A stretch of DNA of 64,000 nt from the NCBI RefSeq assembly GCF_003340495.1, contig NZ_QASA01000001.1:1-64000 (forward strand), in the 5' to 3' direction. Source of the DNA: Adhaeribacter pallidiroseus (GTDB lineage Bacteria; Bacteroidota; Bacteroidia; Cytophagales; Hymenobacteraceae). The notes below the pieces were generated by a model. That model was not told where the DNA came from, did not search any database, and was given only the letters and a program-made list of their open reading frames with translations. Position numbers and translations under genes: made by a program. Below are positions 36,953-46,299 of the stretch, one piece after another. Position 1 is the first letter of the stretch, and each line of letters starts with the position of its first letter.

Positions 36953-37139
36953 CACCAGTTTGGCTATTGAGGGCCTTCTAAGGTTCCGGTGCGCAGCATT
37001 CCGACGATAGGAGGAAAGGAAGCTTAGACCGCCCGAAAGAGCCAAACGAGGCCCGCCGGCCATGAGGCAAAACTTGAAACTTGCTAGTTAGGTAGCACCA
37101 GTACATGAAGACTTGAAAAGGCTTCAAAGATAAGCACTT
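36936..37139 (+). repeat. 200-bp dispersed structured repeat, copy 2
   Basis: Same family as 25905 and 62441, same orientation. The 3' hairpin is TGAAG (37106-37110) with CTTCA (37122-37126). Relative to copy 1 both sides of one pair have changed (G-C to A-T). A stop codon and a frame change interrupt the reading frame that is open in the other copies. Confidence 0.7.
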
Positions 37140-37240
37140 AGTAAGTCATCATTATTTATAAAGGGCTAATACTTCTTGATTAAACTTATCCTCAAAACAT
37201 TTTTTAAATTTTTCCTTAAAACGGAACCCCGTTACCCTAT

Positions 37241-39415
37241 ATGAGAATACCTCTACTCACGCTTTTTTCGATTTTACTAAGCTTACAGCTATTCGCCCAA
37301 AAAAAGAATGCATCTTACCAATTACCCATCAAGGCAGCCTCATCCGAAATTAAAATTGATGGTGTGCAAGACGAACTGGCCTGGCAGGAAGCAGCCGTGG
37401 CTAAAGATTTTTACATGATGCTGCCGATGGATACTAGCTTTGCCCAGGTACCCACCGAAGTGCGCATGACCTACGATAAAAATAACATCTACATTATTGC
37501 TACCAACTACGTTACACTGCCTGGCCCGTACATGGTAGAGTCATTGCGGCGGGACTGGAATTTTGGAAAAAACGACAATTTTATTTTTTTTATCGATCCC
37601 TTCGACGACCAGACCAATGGTTTTTCTTTTGGCGCTAACGCCGCTGGTGCCCAATGGGACGGCATTATGTACGAAGGCAGCAAAGTAGATTTAAGCTGGG
37701 ACAATAAGTGGGTTTCGACTGTAAAAAACTACGACGATAAATGGATTTTTGAAGCGGCCATTCCTTTCAAAACCATTCGGTACAAAAAAGGCATTACCAA
37801 CTGGGGCATTAACTTTGGCCGTCAGGATTTAAAAAGTACCGAAAAATCAGCTTGGGCGCCGGTGCCCCGGCAATTTCCAAGCGCCGCTCTAGCGTATACC
37901 GGCAGCCTGATTTGGGATCAACCACCACCCGATGCCGGCACTAATATTTCTTTAATTCCTTACGCGCTAGGTGGCTTTTCCCGGAATATTGCGGCCGGGC
38001 AAAAAACCGACTACCGCAAAGAAGTAGGCATTGATGCTAAAGTCGCGATTACCTCGTCTTTAAATTTAGACTTAACCGTAAACCCGGATTTTTCCCAAGT
38101 AGACGTGGATCAGCAAGTAACCAACCTGGACCGCTTTGAATTATTCTTCCCGGAACGGCGCCAATTCTTTCTCGAAAACGGCGATTTGTTTACGAACTAC
38201 GGCTATACTAATATCCGGCCTTTTTTCTCCCGGCGCATTGGCTTAGGCGTGCCCATTCAATTCGGGGCTCGTTTAAGCGGCCGCCTGAGTAAAAACTGGC
38301 GCTTGGGGGTGATGGATATGCAAACCGGCGCAGTAGGCGAACTCGGGTTGCCGGTTCAGAACTTTGCGGTAGCTTCTTTGCAAAGGCGGGTTTTTGCCCG
38401 TTCGTATATTGGGGTGTTATTTATCAACAAAGAATCTTTGAACTACAATCCGGGAGCAGAACCTACCAAACCGGTTTACTCGCGCTATAACCGGAACATC
38501 GGTTTTGAATATAATCTTGCTTCGGCAAATAACGTCTGGACGGGGAAGGCAATGGTTTTAAAATCCTTTAGTCCGGGCAAAACCGGCCGCGATTGGGTAC
38601 ACGCGGCTAATTTACAGTACACCAGCCGGGCTTGGCTCATTAACTGGCAGCACCAGTACGTAGGTCAGAATTATACCGCCGAAGTAGGTTACGTGCCGCG
38701 GCAAGGTTTTATTCAGATAAATCCCAAAGTAGGTTATTCGTTTTTCCCGAAGAAAGGGGCCATCTTAAACCACGGACCAACCGTAAGCACCAGCCACATC
38801 ACCGACGAAAAATTAAAAACGACCGATAATACCAGCTTGGTTTCATATGGTTTTACTTTCCGGAGCCGGAGCGTTTTTAATATCTGGACGGCCTACGATT
38901 TCGTGAAATTGCTGCGGCCATTTGACCCAACTAATTTTAGCGGCGATACCTTGGCCCGGCGTACAAACCATTCCTGGAAATCCTGGGGAACCGATTTTGT
39001 ATCTAAACCGCAGAGCATTTTTACCTATTCGTTTACTACCCGGTACGGTGGCTATTATGCCGATGGTACTCGTTTGAATCTCACGGGTAGTTTAGGATAC
39101 CGGTTTCAGCCTTTTGTGAGTATTGCCGCTGCTGCCAGTTATAACGATATTAAACTACCGGAGCCTTGGGGCAGAAATAAATTCTGGCTGATCGGGCCGC
39201 GCCTGGATGTAACCATGACTAATACTTTGTACTTAACCACTTTTGTGCAATACAACGAACAAATTAAAAACGTAAACTTAAACGCCCGCCTGCAATGGCG
39301 CTACAAGCCGGCTTCGGACTTATTTATCGTGTACACCGATAATTATTTGCCTACCCACTTAATGGTGAAGAACCGGGCGCTGGTGGTGAAGTTTACGTAT
39401 TGGTGGAATTTGTAA
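37241..39415 (+). CDS. DUF5916 outer-membrane protein with CBM9-like domain
   Basis: A 724-residue exported protein with signal peptide about 1-19 (LFAQ). The N-terminal domain is CBM9-like (about 30-215, IKIDGVQDELAWQEA). The remainder is a DUF5916 beta-barrel-like region with the conserved NPDFSQVDVDQQVTNLDRFE, then FFPERRQFFLENGDLF. The family is widespread in Bacteroidota, and its role in carbohydrate uptake or binding is only suspected. It ends TYWWNL, an outer-membrane barrel-like terminus. Confidence 0.9.
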   Translation: MRIPLLTLFSILLSLQLFAQKKNASYQLPIKAASSEIKIDGVQDELAWQEAAVAKDFYMMLPMDTSFAQVPTEVRMTYDKNNIYIIATNYVTLPGPYMVESLRRDWNFGKNDNFIFFIDPFDDQTNGFSFGANAAGAQWDGIMYEGSKVDLSWDNKWVSTVKNYDDKWIFEAAIPFKTIRYKKGITNWGINFGRQDLKSTEKSAWAPVPRQFPSAALAYTGSLIWDQPPPDAGTNISLIPYALGGFSRNIAAGQKTDYRKEVGIDAKVAITSSLNLDLTVNPDFSQVDVDQQVTNLDRFELFFPERRQFFLENGDLFTNYGYTNIRPFFSRRIGLGVPIQFGARLSGRLSKNWRLGVMDMQTGAVGELGLPVQNFAVASLQRRVFARSYIGVLFINKESLNYNPGAEPTKPVYSRYNRNIGFEYNLASANNVWTGKAMVLKSFSPGKTGRDWVHAANLQYTSRAWLINWQHQYVGQNYTAEVGYVPRQGFIQINPKVGYSFFPKKGAILNHGPTVSTSHITDEKLKTTDNTSLVSYGFTFRSRSVFNIWTAYDFVKLLRPFDPTNFSGDTLARRTNHSWKSWGTDFVSKPQSIFTYSFTTRYGGYYADGTRLNLTGSLGYRFQPFVSIAAAASYNDIKLPEPWGRNKFWLIGPRLDVTMTNTLYLTTFVQYNEQIKNVNLNARLQWRYKPASDLFIVYTDNYLPTHLMVKNRALVVKFTYWWNL

Positions 39416-39521
39416 ATTTTTAAATTTTGTGCAAGCAAGTAGGTTATTTGGGAATTACCGAACGGAGAACCAGCCATCTCCGTACAGACTAATCAACTAA
39501 TTAACCGAACTTACATTTACT

Positions 39522-39776
39522 ATGGAAAAACCAAACGTGCTTGTTTTTACTTACCACGAATTAGATCGAAAGCAAACCTACCTGCTTAACTTAAATGCCA
39601 TCTCAAGGATCTTATTTGAGCAAAACGGCGAAGTAAAATCTTTACATATTCATTATTCTAATGGGGCAGAAGCCGATAAGTTTACCGGTTCCATTGCAGT
39701 TTCTATCGCCAATTTAATTACCGATACTTTAAACCCAGGAAATTCAGCTTATTCCTTAAGCACTGAGCTGTGGTAG
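39522..39776 (+). CDS. Small hypothetical protein
   Basis: An 84-residue soluble protein (MEKPNVLVFTYHELDRKQTY at its start) with no family I recognise. Codon use resembles its neighbours, and it ends 26 bases before a strong terminator, both of which favour a real gene. Confidence 0.6.
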   Translation: MEKPNVLVFTYHELDRKQTYLLNLNAISRILFEQNGEVKSLHIHYSNGAEADKFTGSIAVSIANLITDTLNPGNSAYSLSTELW

Positions 39777-39802
39777 GCTAAACTCGTTACTAAATAGCGT
39801 AT

Positions 39803-39856
39803 AAACTAAAAAGCTCCGGCGATTCTCTATAAATAATCGCCGGAGCTTTTTAGTTT
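39803..39856. terminator. Bidirectional terminator, 22-bp perfect stem
   Basis: The arms at 39803-39824 and 39835-39856 are perfect complements (core AAAAAGCTCCGGCGATT) with a 10-base loop and A/T runs at both ends. It serves the plus-strand gene at 39522. Confidence 0.9.
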
Positions 39857-39933
39857 ACATGAGTTTTGTTACAAATCTTATAACTGAGTTGTACATAGAG
39901 TTAGCATAGCGCTCTAAGTACAGTTCCTGCGGA

Positions 39934-39985
39934 CAATCTCTGATTGGCGTTTTGCTGGGTTCTTGGTTACGCCAATCAGAGATTG
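39934..39985. repeat. 17-bp perfect inverted repeat
   Basis: CAATCTCTGATTGGCGT (39934-39950) and its exact complement (39969-39985) flank an 18-base loop. There is no T-run, so it is not a standard terminator. The remaining 120 bases before the yifB stop hold only a 13-mer motif at 40063. Confidence 0.8.
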
Positions 39986-40104
39986 GCTATCCAAAAATAA
40001 GTAGAGACCGCTAACGCGAACTTGACCTATAACAGAGGCAGGTTTAAGCCCGAAAAATTAGAAAAATTTAAAAAATTACAATCTGGCAAACCGTAGAGTT
40101 AAAA

Positions 40105-41643
40105 TCAACCAGCCCAACCTTCGCGGTCGAGGCTACGATATTGAATGGCTTCGGCTAAATGTTCAATCTTAATTTCATCGGTACCCGCTAAATCGGCAAT
40201 GGTGCGACTTACTTTTAAAATGCGGTCGTAGGCACGCGCCGACAAGCCTAAGCGTTCCATCGCCGTTTTGAGCAATGCTTTTCCGCCGGCGTTTATCTCG
40301 CAAATTTCTTTTACCATCTGCGACGGCATCATAGCGTTAGAATGAATATTCGGGAAATCTTTAAAACGCTCTTCCTGAATTTGCCGGGCTTTTACCACCC
40401 GTTCCCGAATAGCTTCGCTGCTCTCCGTTTTCCGCGATTCGGTCATTTGATCGAACGTTACCGGTGTAACCTCCACGTGCAAATCAATGCGGTCGAGCAA
40501 CGGTCCGCTTACTTTGTTTAGATACCGTTGCACCACGCCCGGTCCGCACACGCAATCCTTATCGGGGTGGTTGTAATAACCACAGGGGCACGGGTTCATG
40601 CTGGCGATGAGCATGAAATTAGCCGGAAAATCAATGGTCATTTTGGCCCGGGAAATAGACACACGGCGTTCTTCGAGCGGCTGACGCATTACCTCCAATA
40701 CGGTACGTTTAAATTCTGGTAGTTCATCCATAAACAACACGCCGTTATGCGATAGCGAAATTTCGCCGGGCTGCGGCACACCACCGCCACCCACCAAAGC
40801 TACATCCGAGATAGTATGGTGCGGCGCCCGGAACGGCCTGGTAGAAAGCAAAGAAGCGGATTCGCCGAGTTTACCCGCTACCGAATGAATTTTGGTAGTT
40901 TCCAAAGCTTCCTGCATGGTAAGCGGGGGTAATATAGAAGGCAAGCGTTTCGCCAACATAGTTTTACCCGCTCCCGGAGGCCCGATCATGATGGCATTAT
41001 GTCCGCCGGCAGCGGCTATTTCCAACGCCCGTTTTATATTTTCCTGGCCTTGTACGTGGGCAAAGTCAGCTTCGTACTGGTTTACGGTTGCCTGAAAAAT
41101 ATCGCGGGTGTCAATTACCAAAGGCGTAATGTCTACTTTACCGTCAAAGAAATCAATGGCTTGTTTAATGTTTTCGACGCCGATAATGTCGAGTTTATTG
41201 ACTATGGCGGCTTCGTTGGCGTTTTGCACCGGTAGCACAAAGCCCTTAAATCCTTCTTTGCGGGCTTGTATGGCAATGGGTAAAATACCTTTCACCGGCC
41301 GTAAGGTACCATCCAACGAAAGTTCGCCCATAATAATGTACTCGCCCAAGCGTTCACCGCGCATTTGGTCGGAAGCCGCCAGTATCCCTAAAGCAATGGG
41401 TAAATCGTAAGCCGAACCTTCTTTGCGAATACCGGCCGGCGCCATGTTGATGACTACTTTTTGCCGCGGCATGCGGTAACCATTGTATTTTAAAGCGGAT
41501 TCGATGCGTTGCTCACTTTCTTTAATGGCGTTATCGGGTAAACCAACCATGTAATATTTGGTACCCGGCGTTACATTTACTTCCATGGTGATGGTATAAG
41601 CATTAACGCCTTGTACCGCGCTGCCGAACGTTTTTATGAGCAT
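40105..41643 (-). CDS. YifB family Mg chelatase-like AAA ATPase (ComM-like)
   Basis: A 512-residue protein with an N-terminal Lon-protease-like S5 fold domain (about 1-170). An AAA+ core follows with Walker A GPPGAGKTML (near 219) and Walker B ELPEF after a sensor loop. The C-terminal domain is Mg-chelatase type (CPCGYYNHPDKDCVCGP and LDRIDLHVEV). ComM orthologues act as branch-migration helicases in natural transformation. It has no close operon partners. Confidence 0.95.
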   Translation of the reverse strand: MLIKTFGSAVQGVNAYTITMEVNVTPGTKYYMVGLPDNAIKESEQRIESALKYNGYRMPRQKVVINMAPAGIRKEGSAYDLPIALGILAASDQMRGERLGEYIIMGELSLDGTLRPVKGILPIAIQARKEGFKGFVLPVQNANEAAIVNKLDIIGVENIKQAIDFFDGKVDITPLVIDTRDIFQATVNQYEADFAHVQGQENIKRALEIAAAGGHNAIMIGPPGAGKTMLAKRLPSILPPLTMQEALETTKIHSVAGKLGESASLLSTRPFRAPHHTISDVALVGGGGVPQPGEISLSHNGVLFMDELPEFKRTVLEVMRQPLEERRVSISRAKMTIDFPANFMLIASMNPCPCGYYNHPDKDCVCGPGVVQRYLNKVSGPLLDRIDLHVEVTPVTFDQMTESRKTESSEAIRERVVKARQIQEERFKDFPNIHSNAMMPSQMVKEICEINAGGKALLKTAMERLGLSARAYDRILKVSRTIADLAGTDEIKIEHLAEAIQYRSLDREGWAG

Positions 41644-41792
41644 GAATTCTGTGCGTAATTTTAAATATAGAGAATTAGGTATAGTTGGAAGCGCAACAGG
41701 AACAGTCGGAAATAAATTCCAGAAAAAGGATTTTAGAAGAAGTATCCAGATTAAAATTAGTTAAGCTAAATTTTTTACTTTATGAAACAACT

Positions 41793-42089
41793 TTATTTTT
41801 TGTCGTTTCTAATTTCTGCATTTAGCGTTTCTGGAATTGAAACCCATATGGTTTCTGGTGTAATTTGTAATTTACAATCACATTCTGTTTCTAAGGTTGT
41901 TATTATATGGCGGAACCAATCAAGATATGTCCACTCTCTTGGTTTAGGTGAATACAGAATATTTTTATTACTATCCCAATGTACTTCGGTTGCCGTTCGA
42001 TAAATCAGGGGAAACTTTCTTTTGTCGGGTTTTATGAAAAGCTGGCCATTTTGGTTTATCCCAATTTCCTGAATATTATCTGATTCCAT
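41793..42089 (-). CDS. AT-rich small hypothetical protein
   Basis: A 98-residue soluble protein (MESDNIQEIGINQNGQLFIK at its start) with a WTYLDWFRHII helix. I recognise no family. Base composition is lower in GC than in yifB and gmhA on either side. The fold is likely mixed alpha/beta. Confidence 0.6.
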   Translation of the reverse strand: MESDNIQEIGINQNGQLFIKPDKRKFPLIYRTATEVHWDSNKNILYSPKPREWTYLDWFRHIITTLETECDCKLQITPETIWVSIPETLNAEIRNDKK

Positions 42090-42184
42090 ATCTTGTAAAT
42101 GTTCCCTAATAGCCCTATTGGTTATATCTTTTCAGGATGATTGGAAGCAAAGAAGGCATTACTTGGTGCTCAAGAAGACAAGTA

Positions 42185-42772
42185 TTAAGCCCCAACCACT
42201 TTTTGTTCAATCAGCAAAATCAGAATATGAATAACTTTAATGTGAATTTCCTGAATACGGTCGGCAAAGCCAAAATGCGGCACTCGTATTTCTATATCAC
42301 TGAGAGCAGCCAGTTTGCCCCCGTCTTTCCCTGTTAAACTAACTACTTTTATTCCTTTGTTGCGGGCTACTTCGGCGGCTTTTAACACGTTACCGGAATT
42401 GCCGCTCGTGCTGATGGCTAATAATACATCGCCGGCATTTCCTAAAGCTTCGAGGTAGCGCGAAAAAACAAAGTCGTAGCCGTAATCGTTGCTCACGCAA
42501 CTAATATGGCTGGAATCCGAAATAGAGATGGCCGGTAAAGCCCGACGGTCATTACGATAACGGCCCGATAATTCTTCGGCAAAATGCATGGCATCGCACA
42601 TGGAACCACCATTGCCGCAAGATAAAATTTTGTGGTTGTTGTTAATGGCATGGCTCATGAGCTCAGCCGCCGCTTCTATTTGAGCAAAATTTTCGGGATT
42701 TTTTAAAAAATTGGTTAATACCGTGTGCGCCTCCGTAAGTTCGGCCAAAATAAGATCAGAAGTACTAGCCAT
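42185..42772 (-). CDS. gmhA: D-sedoheptulose 7-phosphate isomerase (GmhA)
   Basis: A 195-residue SIS-domain enzyme that makes D-glycero-D-manno-heptose 7-phosphate for LPS core or S-layer glycans. Family motifs are [20 protein letters not shown] (about 51-70), [13 protein letters not shown] (about 119-131) and a C-terminal [14 protein letters not shown] helix. It lies 5 bases after the gene at 42778 and within a surface-glycan cluster. Confidence 0.95.
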   Translation of the reverse strand: MASTSDLILAELTEAHTVLTNFLKNPENFAQIEAAAELMSHAINNNHKILSCGNGGSMCDAMHFAEELSGRYRNDRRALPAISISDSSHISCVSNDYGYDFVFSRYLEALGNAGDVLLAISTSGNSGNVLKAAEVARNKGIKVVSLTGKDGGKLAALSDIEIRVPHFGFADRIQEIHIKVIHILILLIEQKVVGA

Positions 42773-42777
42773 TCCGT

Positions 42778-43203
42778 TTAGATAGAATCAGAATTGGGGG
42801 ACGAAGGCCGGTTAGAGTCCTGGCCCGATGAAAAACCTGGTTTTACAATAATGGTATTGCGATCGTAGCTAGACGCCGACGAGTTTAAGGGCGTAGTTCC
42901 CGGAGAAACATTTGAAGCAGCGCTATTTTTGTATTGTTGCATCTCGTGTTTCTGGTCGTATAGCAAGGCTTTTAGCTCGTTCACTTTGCGGTCCTTGTGC
43001 GTATGTTCGCGTTTTAAGGTGGCAATATACAGGTTTTCTACCAGCAGTTCGAGTAGCAATATTACGCCTCCAATAATGTAGAAAGTAGTATTAAAATTAG
43101 GATTAGTATCCTGACCAACTTTTAATACATCCAGGTAAATAAGCGTAGCTGCTATTAGGTACAGCATCACCACCACATTTACAAATTTCTTAACAGCATC
43201 CAT
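42778..43203 (-). CDS. Two-TM protein with disordered C-terminus
   Basis: A 141-residue protein when started at the ATG at 43203 ([20 protein letters not shown]). A longer frame reaches 43371, but its extra residues look untranslated and cross a near copy of the 13-mer motif. Two membrane helices lie at about 5-22 and 37-57, then a charged helix, then a Ser/Asn-rich tail. I assign no function. It sits between the ABC exporter and gmhA, and probably forms an operon with gmhA. Confidence 0.75.
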   Translation of the reverse strand: MDAVKKFVNVVVMLYLIAATLIYLDVLKVGQDTNPNFNTTFYIIGGVILLLELLVENLYIATLKREHTHKDRKVNELKALLYDQKHEMQQYKNSAASNVSPGTTPLNSSASSYDRNTIIVKPGFSSGQDSNRPSSPNSDSI

Positions 43204-43371
43204 AAGTATACATTTAAAGTGACCTTCTGTTTTTACTACGTAAATAACAAACTCAAGATAAGCTGAATCTTTATTATGAAAATCTAAATTGCGGCTTGTA
43301 AACGGTTTTAAGATTAAAAATTTAAAAATTTGAATGTACGCTGCTCTAAAGATACATTTTTTGAGAATCAA

Positions 43372-45222
43372 TTATAAAGAGATTACGCCGGTAGTAATCT
43401 GCATTTGATTTAAGCGGGCGTATAGGCCATTTTGGCGCAGCAATTGTTCGTGCGTTCCGCGTTCGCGGATACTGCCTTTTTGCAGCACAATAATCTCGTC
43501 GGCGTGCTGGATGGTGCTTAAGCGGTGGGCAATTACCAGCGAAGTGCGGTTACGCATGAGGTTGATTAAAGCTTCCTGCACTAATTTTTCTGATTCCGTG
43601 TCCAAGGCCGAGGTTGCTTCGTCCATGATTAAAATGGGCGGATTTTTTAAAATAGCGCGGGCAATGCTGATGCGCTGGCGCTGCCCACCGGATAATTTAC
43701 CGCCCCGATCGCCGATAGTGGTTTGATAACCATCGGGCGATTGCATAATAAATTCGTGGGCATTGGCAATTTTAGCGGCGGCAATTACTTCGGCTTCGGT
43801 GGCGTTGGTTTTATTAAAAGCAATGTTGTTGAAAATAGTATCGTTAAACAAAATGGATTCCTGCGTAACCACGCCCATTTGTTCGCGCAAGGAATGCAGA
43901 GTACAGGTTTTAATATCGACACCATCAATGGTAATAACACCGCTCGTTGGATCGTAGAAACGCGGCAATAAATCGGCCAAGGTAGATTTACCACCTCCCG
44001 ACGGGCCCACCAGGGCAATGGTTTTTCCTTTCGGGATGGTAAGGTTTATCTGCTGTAAAACCGCCTCGTTACCGTAAGCAAAGGATACAGCATTAAAAGT
44101 AATGGCATCTGAAAAGCCGGGCAATGTTTTAGCGGTAGGTAAATCCCGAATTTGCGGTTGGGTATCAATAATTTGTAAAACACGGTCTCCGGAAACTAAA
44201 CCACGCTGAATATTACTAAACGCCGTAGAAATTGCTTTTACCGGCACCAGTACTTGCGAGAATAAGATAATATACGTTATAAATTGGCTGGGCGATAAAT
44301 CAGAAGTTTTATTTAACACCAGATTGCCGCCGTAAAAAAGAATACCCGCTACCGAAGCAACTCCCATAAATTCAGATATAGGCGAAGCTAAACTTCTTTT
44401 ATTCCACATAGATTCTGTAATCTGGCCATAGCGGTTGTTTTGCTGGGTAAACTTGTCTAGAATATAAGACTGGGCATTAAAGGCTTTAATAACACGAACA
44501 CTCCCCAAAGTTTCGTCGATGATACTTAAAATGTGCCCCAGAGCTTCTTGCCCCAGAATAGCCGTTCGGCGTAGTTTTTTGGTAATAGAAGAAATAATAA
44601 ATCCGGATACCGGTATTACTAACATCGTGAATAAAGTAAGGCGCGCCGACATGGTAAATAAAATTATAAATAAACCAATTATAGTAAATGGCTCCCGGAC
44701 AATAACATTAAGCGTACTTACTACCGACGTTTCTATTTCTTGAACGTCGTTGGATAAACGCGACAGAATATCGCCCTTTCGCTCGTTGGTAAAGTAACCG
44801 AGCTGCAGCTGCGTAATCCGTTCATAAACTTTCTGGCGGATATTTCTTACTATTTTGGTTCTTACATGGGCCTCGGCACGTAGCCCTAAGTAACGGAATA
44901 GGTTAGATAAAAAAACAGAAATCACAATTAAGATACAGACAAATTGCAGGGCAGCAATTTTTCCGTTATTTACTATTATCTGACCGAAAAAATAATTAAA
45001 TATTTTTTTGATATACTCCACATCCAGCGAAAAAGCTGGTTTTTGCAAGATGGCTTGTGCTTCATTAATAGAAGTGGTACCAAAAAGCACATCCAGGAGG
45101 GGGATTAATAAAGTAAAATTAAAAAGGCCAAAAATAATTCCAAGTATTGTGAAGATGGAGTATTGAGGTACAAAGCTTAGAAAAGGTTTGGCAAAATGAA
45201 GAATTCGGAAATAAGTTTTCAT
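43372..45222 (-). CDS. ABC exporter, MsbA-like
   Basis: A 616-residue half-transporter starting at the ATG at 45222 (MKTYFRILHFAKPF). A TTG three codons upstream is less likely. The membrane domain covers about 1-330. The ATPase has Walker A GPSGGGKSTL, signature LSGGQRQR and Walker B ILIMDEATSALD. In a cluster with gmhA, FkbM and Wzi/RemB genes it is a good candidate lipid A or lipid-linked glycan flippase. Confidence 0.92.
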   Translation of the reverse strand: MKTYFRILHFAKPFLSFVPQYSIFTILGIIFGLFNFTLLIPLLDVLFGTTSINEAQAILQKPAFSLDVEYIKKIFNYFFGQIIVNNGKIAALQFVCILIVISVFLSNLFRYLGLRAEAHVRTKIVRNIRQKVYERITQLQLGYFTNERKGDILSRLSNDVQEIETSVVSTLNVIVREPFTIIGLFIILFTMSARLTLFTMLVIPVSGFIISSITKKLRRTAILGQEALGHILSIIDETLGSVRVIKAFNAQSYILDKFTQQNNRYGQITESMWNKRSLASPISEFMGVASVAGILFYGGNLVLNKTSDLSPSQFITYIILFSQVLVPVKAISTAFSNIQRGLVSGDRVLQIIDTQPQIRDLPTAKTLPGFSDAITFNAVSFAYGNEAVLQQINLTIPKGKTIALVGPSGGGKSTLADLLPRFYDPTSGVITIDGVDIKTCTLHSLREQMGVVTQESILFNDTIFNNIAFNKTNATEAEVIAAAKIANAHEFIMQSPDGYQTTIGDRGGKLSGGQRQRISIARAILKNPPILIMDEATSALDTESEKLVQEALINLMRNRTSLVIAHRLSTIQHADEIIVLQKGSIRERGTHEQLLRQNGLYARLNQMQITTGVISL

Positions 45223-45345
45223 CAACGGCAAAGGTACACCTTTGCGGTAATTTGGACAGCTTAACCTGTTATAAAATTTACTGCCTTAAAAATAGATAAG
45301 CTATAATTCTGGCTTTTAGCTTTAATAAAAGGAGATTTTAAAATG

Positions 45346-46158
45346 CTATTTCATTAAAGCTAAAAAGTCAAAATGTTTCGGGGTAAGCATTTTAGTCTTA
45401 TTATCAATAGGAGTCATTTTATTGCTAAATAAACCGTCTAAGCGGTATAATTGATACCCCATAGTTGTAAGCAATTCAAAATACTCAAACCGATCTTCCG
45501 GAGATAAACCAACGTAGCACTCGCTTAATAAAGTGGTTTTATGCTTTAAAAGTAGATCTTTAACTGTTTTAATTATTTCTTTATCAAAGCCTTCGGCATC
45601 AACTTTTAAAAATGATAACCTAGGTAATAAGTCAGCATAATTTGATTTAAGGTAATTTGTTAAATTTTTGCCTTCTACTTCTAACGGATAAAGATGATTT
45701 TTTTTTATTAATCCGGGATCTCCACCATTGCAAAAGGAAGCATCAGAATAATAAAAAGTTAGCTTTTCATTTTTAATAGTAGAAGCAAAGTTTAGCGGAA
45801 TGATATTGGTTTTATCTGAATTAAGAGCAGCGTTTTTTTCTAAAATTTTAAATACGTATTTATTGGGCTCTAATGCTAAAACACAGCCGGTGGAGCCAGC
45901 CGCTAACGCTAATGGAATGGTACTATCGCCAGTATGTGCTCCGATATCAATAACGAAGTCGCCAGGTTTTATATAATTTTTAATAAAATTAACCTCATCC
46001 TGATCTATTTGCTTTTCACCTTCGAAAGGATGTGTCCATTGGGCATACTGAATTTCGCCATCATCTGGAAGATGAAACGTCTTTAACTTAAATCCATATT
46101 CCTGAAAGGTACGCCGCTGTTTATATTTTTTTAATTTGTTTTTTATATAATTAAACAT
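45346..46158 (-). CDS. FkbM family methyltransferase
   Basis: A 270-residue SAM-dependent methyltransferase. The SAM motif is FVIDIGAHTGDSTIPLALAA (about 76-95), followed by ALEPNKYVF and the FkbM motif LSFLKVDAEGFDKEII. Members O-methylate glycans or secondary metabolites. It is fairly AT-rich, as glycan-modifying genes often are. It is placed between the MsbA-like exporter and the Wzi/RemB-like gene. Confidence 0.9.
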   Translation of the reverse strand: MFNYIKNKLKKYKQRRTFQEYGFKLKTFHLPDDGEIQYAQWTHPFEGEKQIDQDEVNFIKNYIKPGDFVIDIGAHTGDSTIPLALAAGSTGCVLALEPNKYVFKILEKNAALNSDKTNIIPLNFASTIKNEKLTFYYSDASFCNGGDPGLIKKNHLYPLEVEGKNLTNYLKSNYADLLPRLSFLKVDAEGFDKEIIKTVKDLLLKHKTTLLSECYVGLSPEDRFEYFELLTTMGYQLYRLDGLFSNKMTPIDNKTKMLTPKHFDFLALMK

Positions 46159-46198
46159 CCTGATGGGTTGGTTATAAACGCAAAAATAAATTAATCCA

Positions 46199-46264
46199 TT
46201 AAATAAAGCAGCATAAACAAAAGTACGAAGAGCTAAGTGTAAGAACGCATGCTGCTTTATTTAA
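46199..46264 (-). terminator. Long-loop hairpin after Wzi/RemB gene
   Basis: TTAAATAAAGCAGCAT (46199-46214) pairs perfectly over 16 bp with 46249-46264 around a 34-base loop. It lies 36 bases past the minus-strand stop and ends in a T-rich arm. Confidence 0.7.
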
Positions 46265-46299
46265 GAAATAATAGTAACAATAGACAATTATCCCGGATT

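Noticed and set aside
42778-43371. Long N-terminal extension of the two-TM protein
   Set aside because: The extra 56 residues cross an AT-rich spacer with a near-copy of the intergenic 13-mer. The ATG at 43203 gives a normal membrane start.
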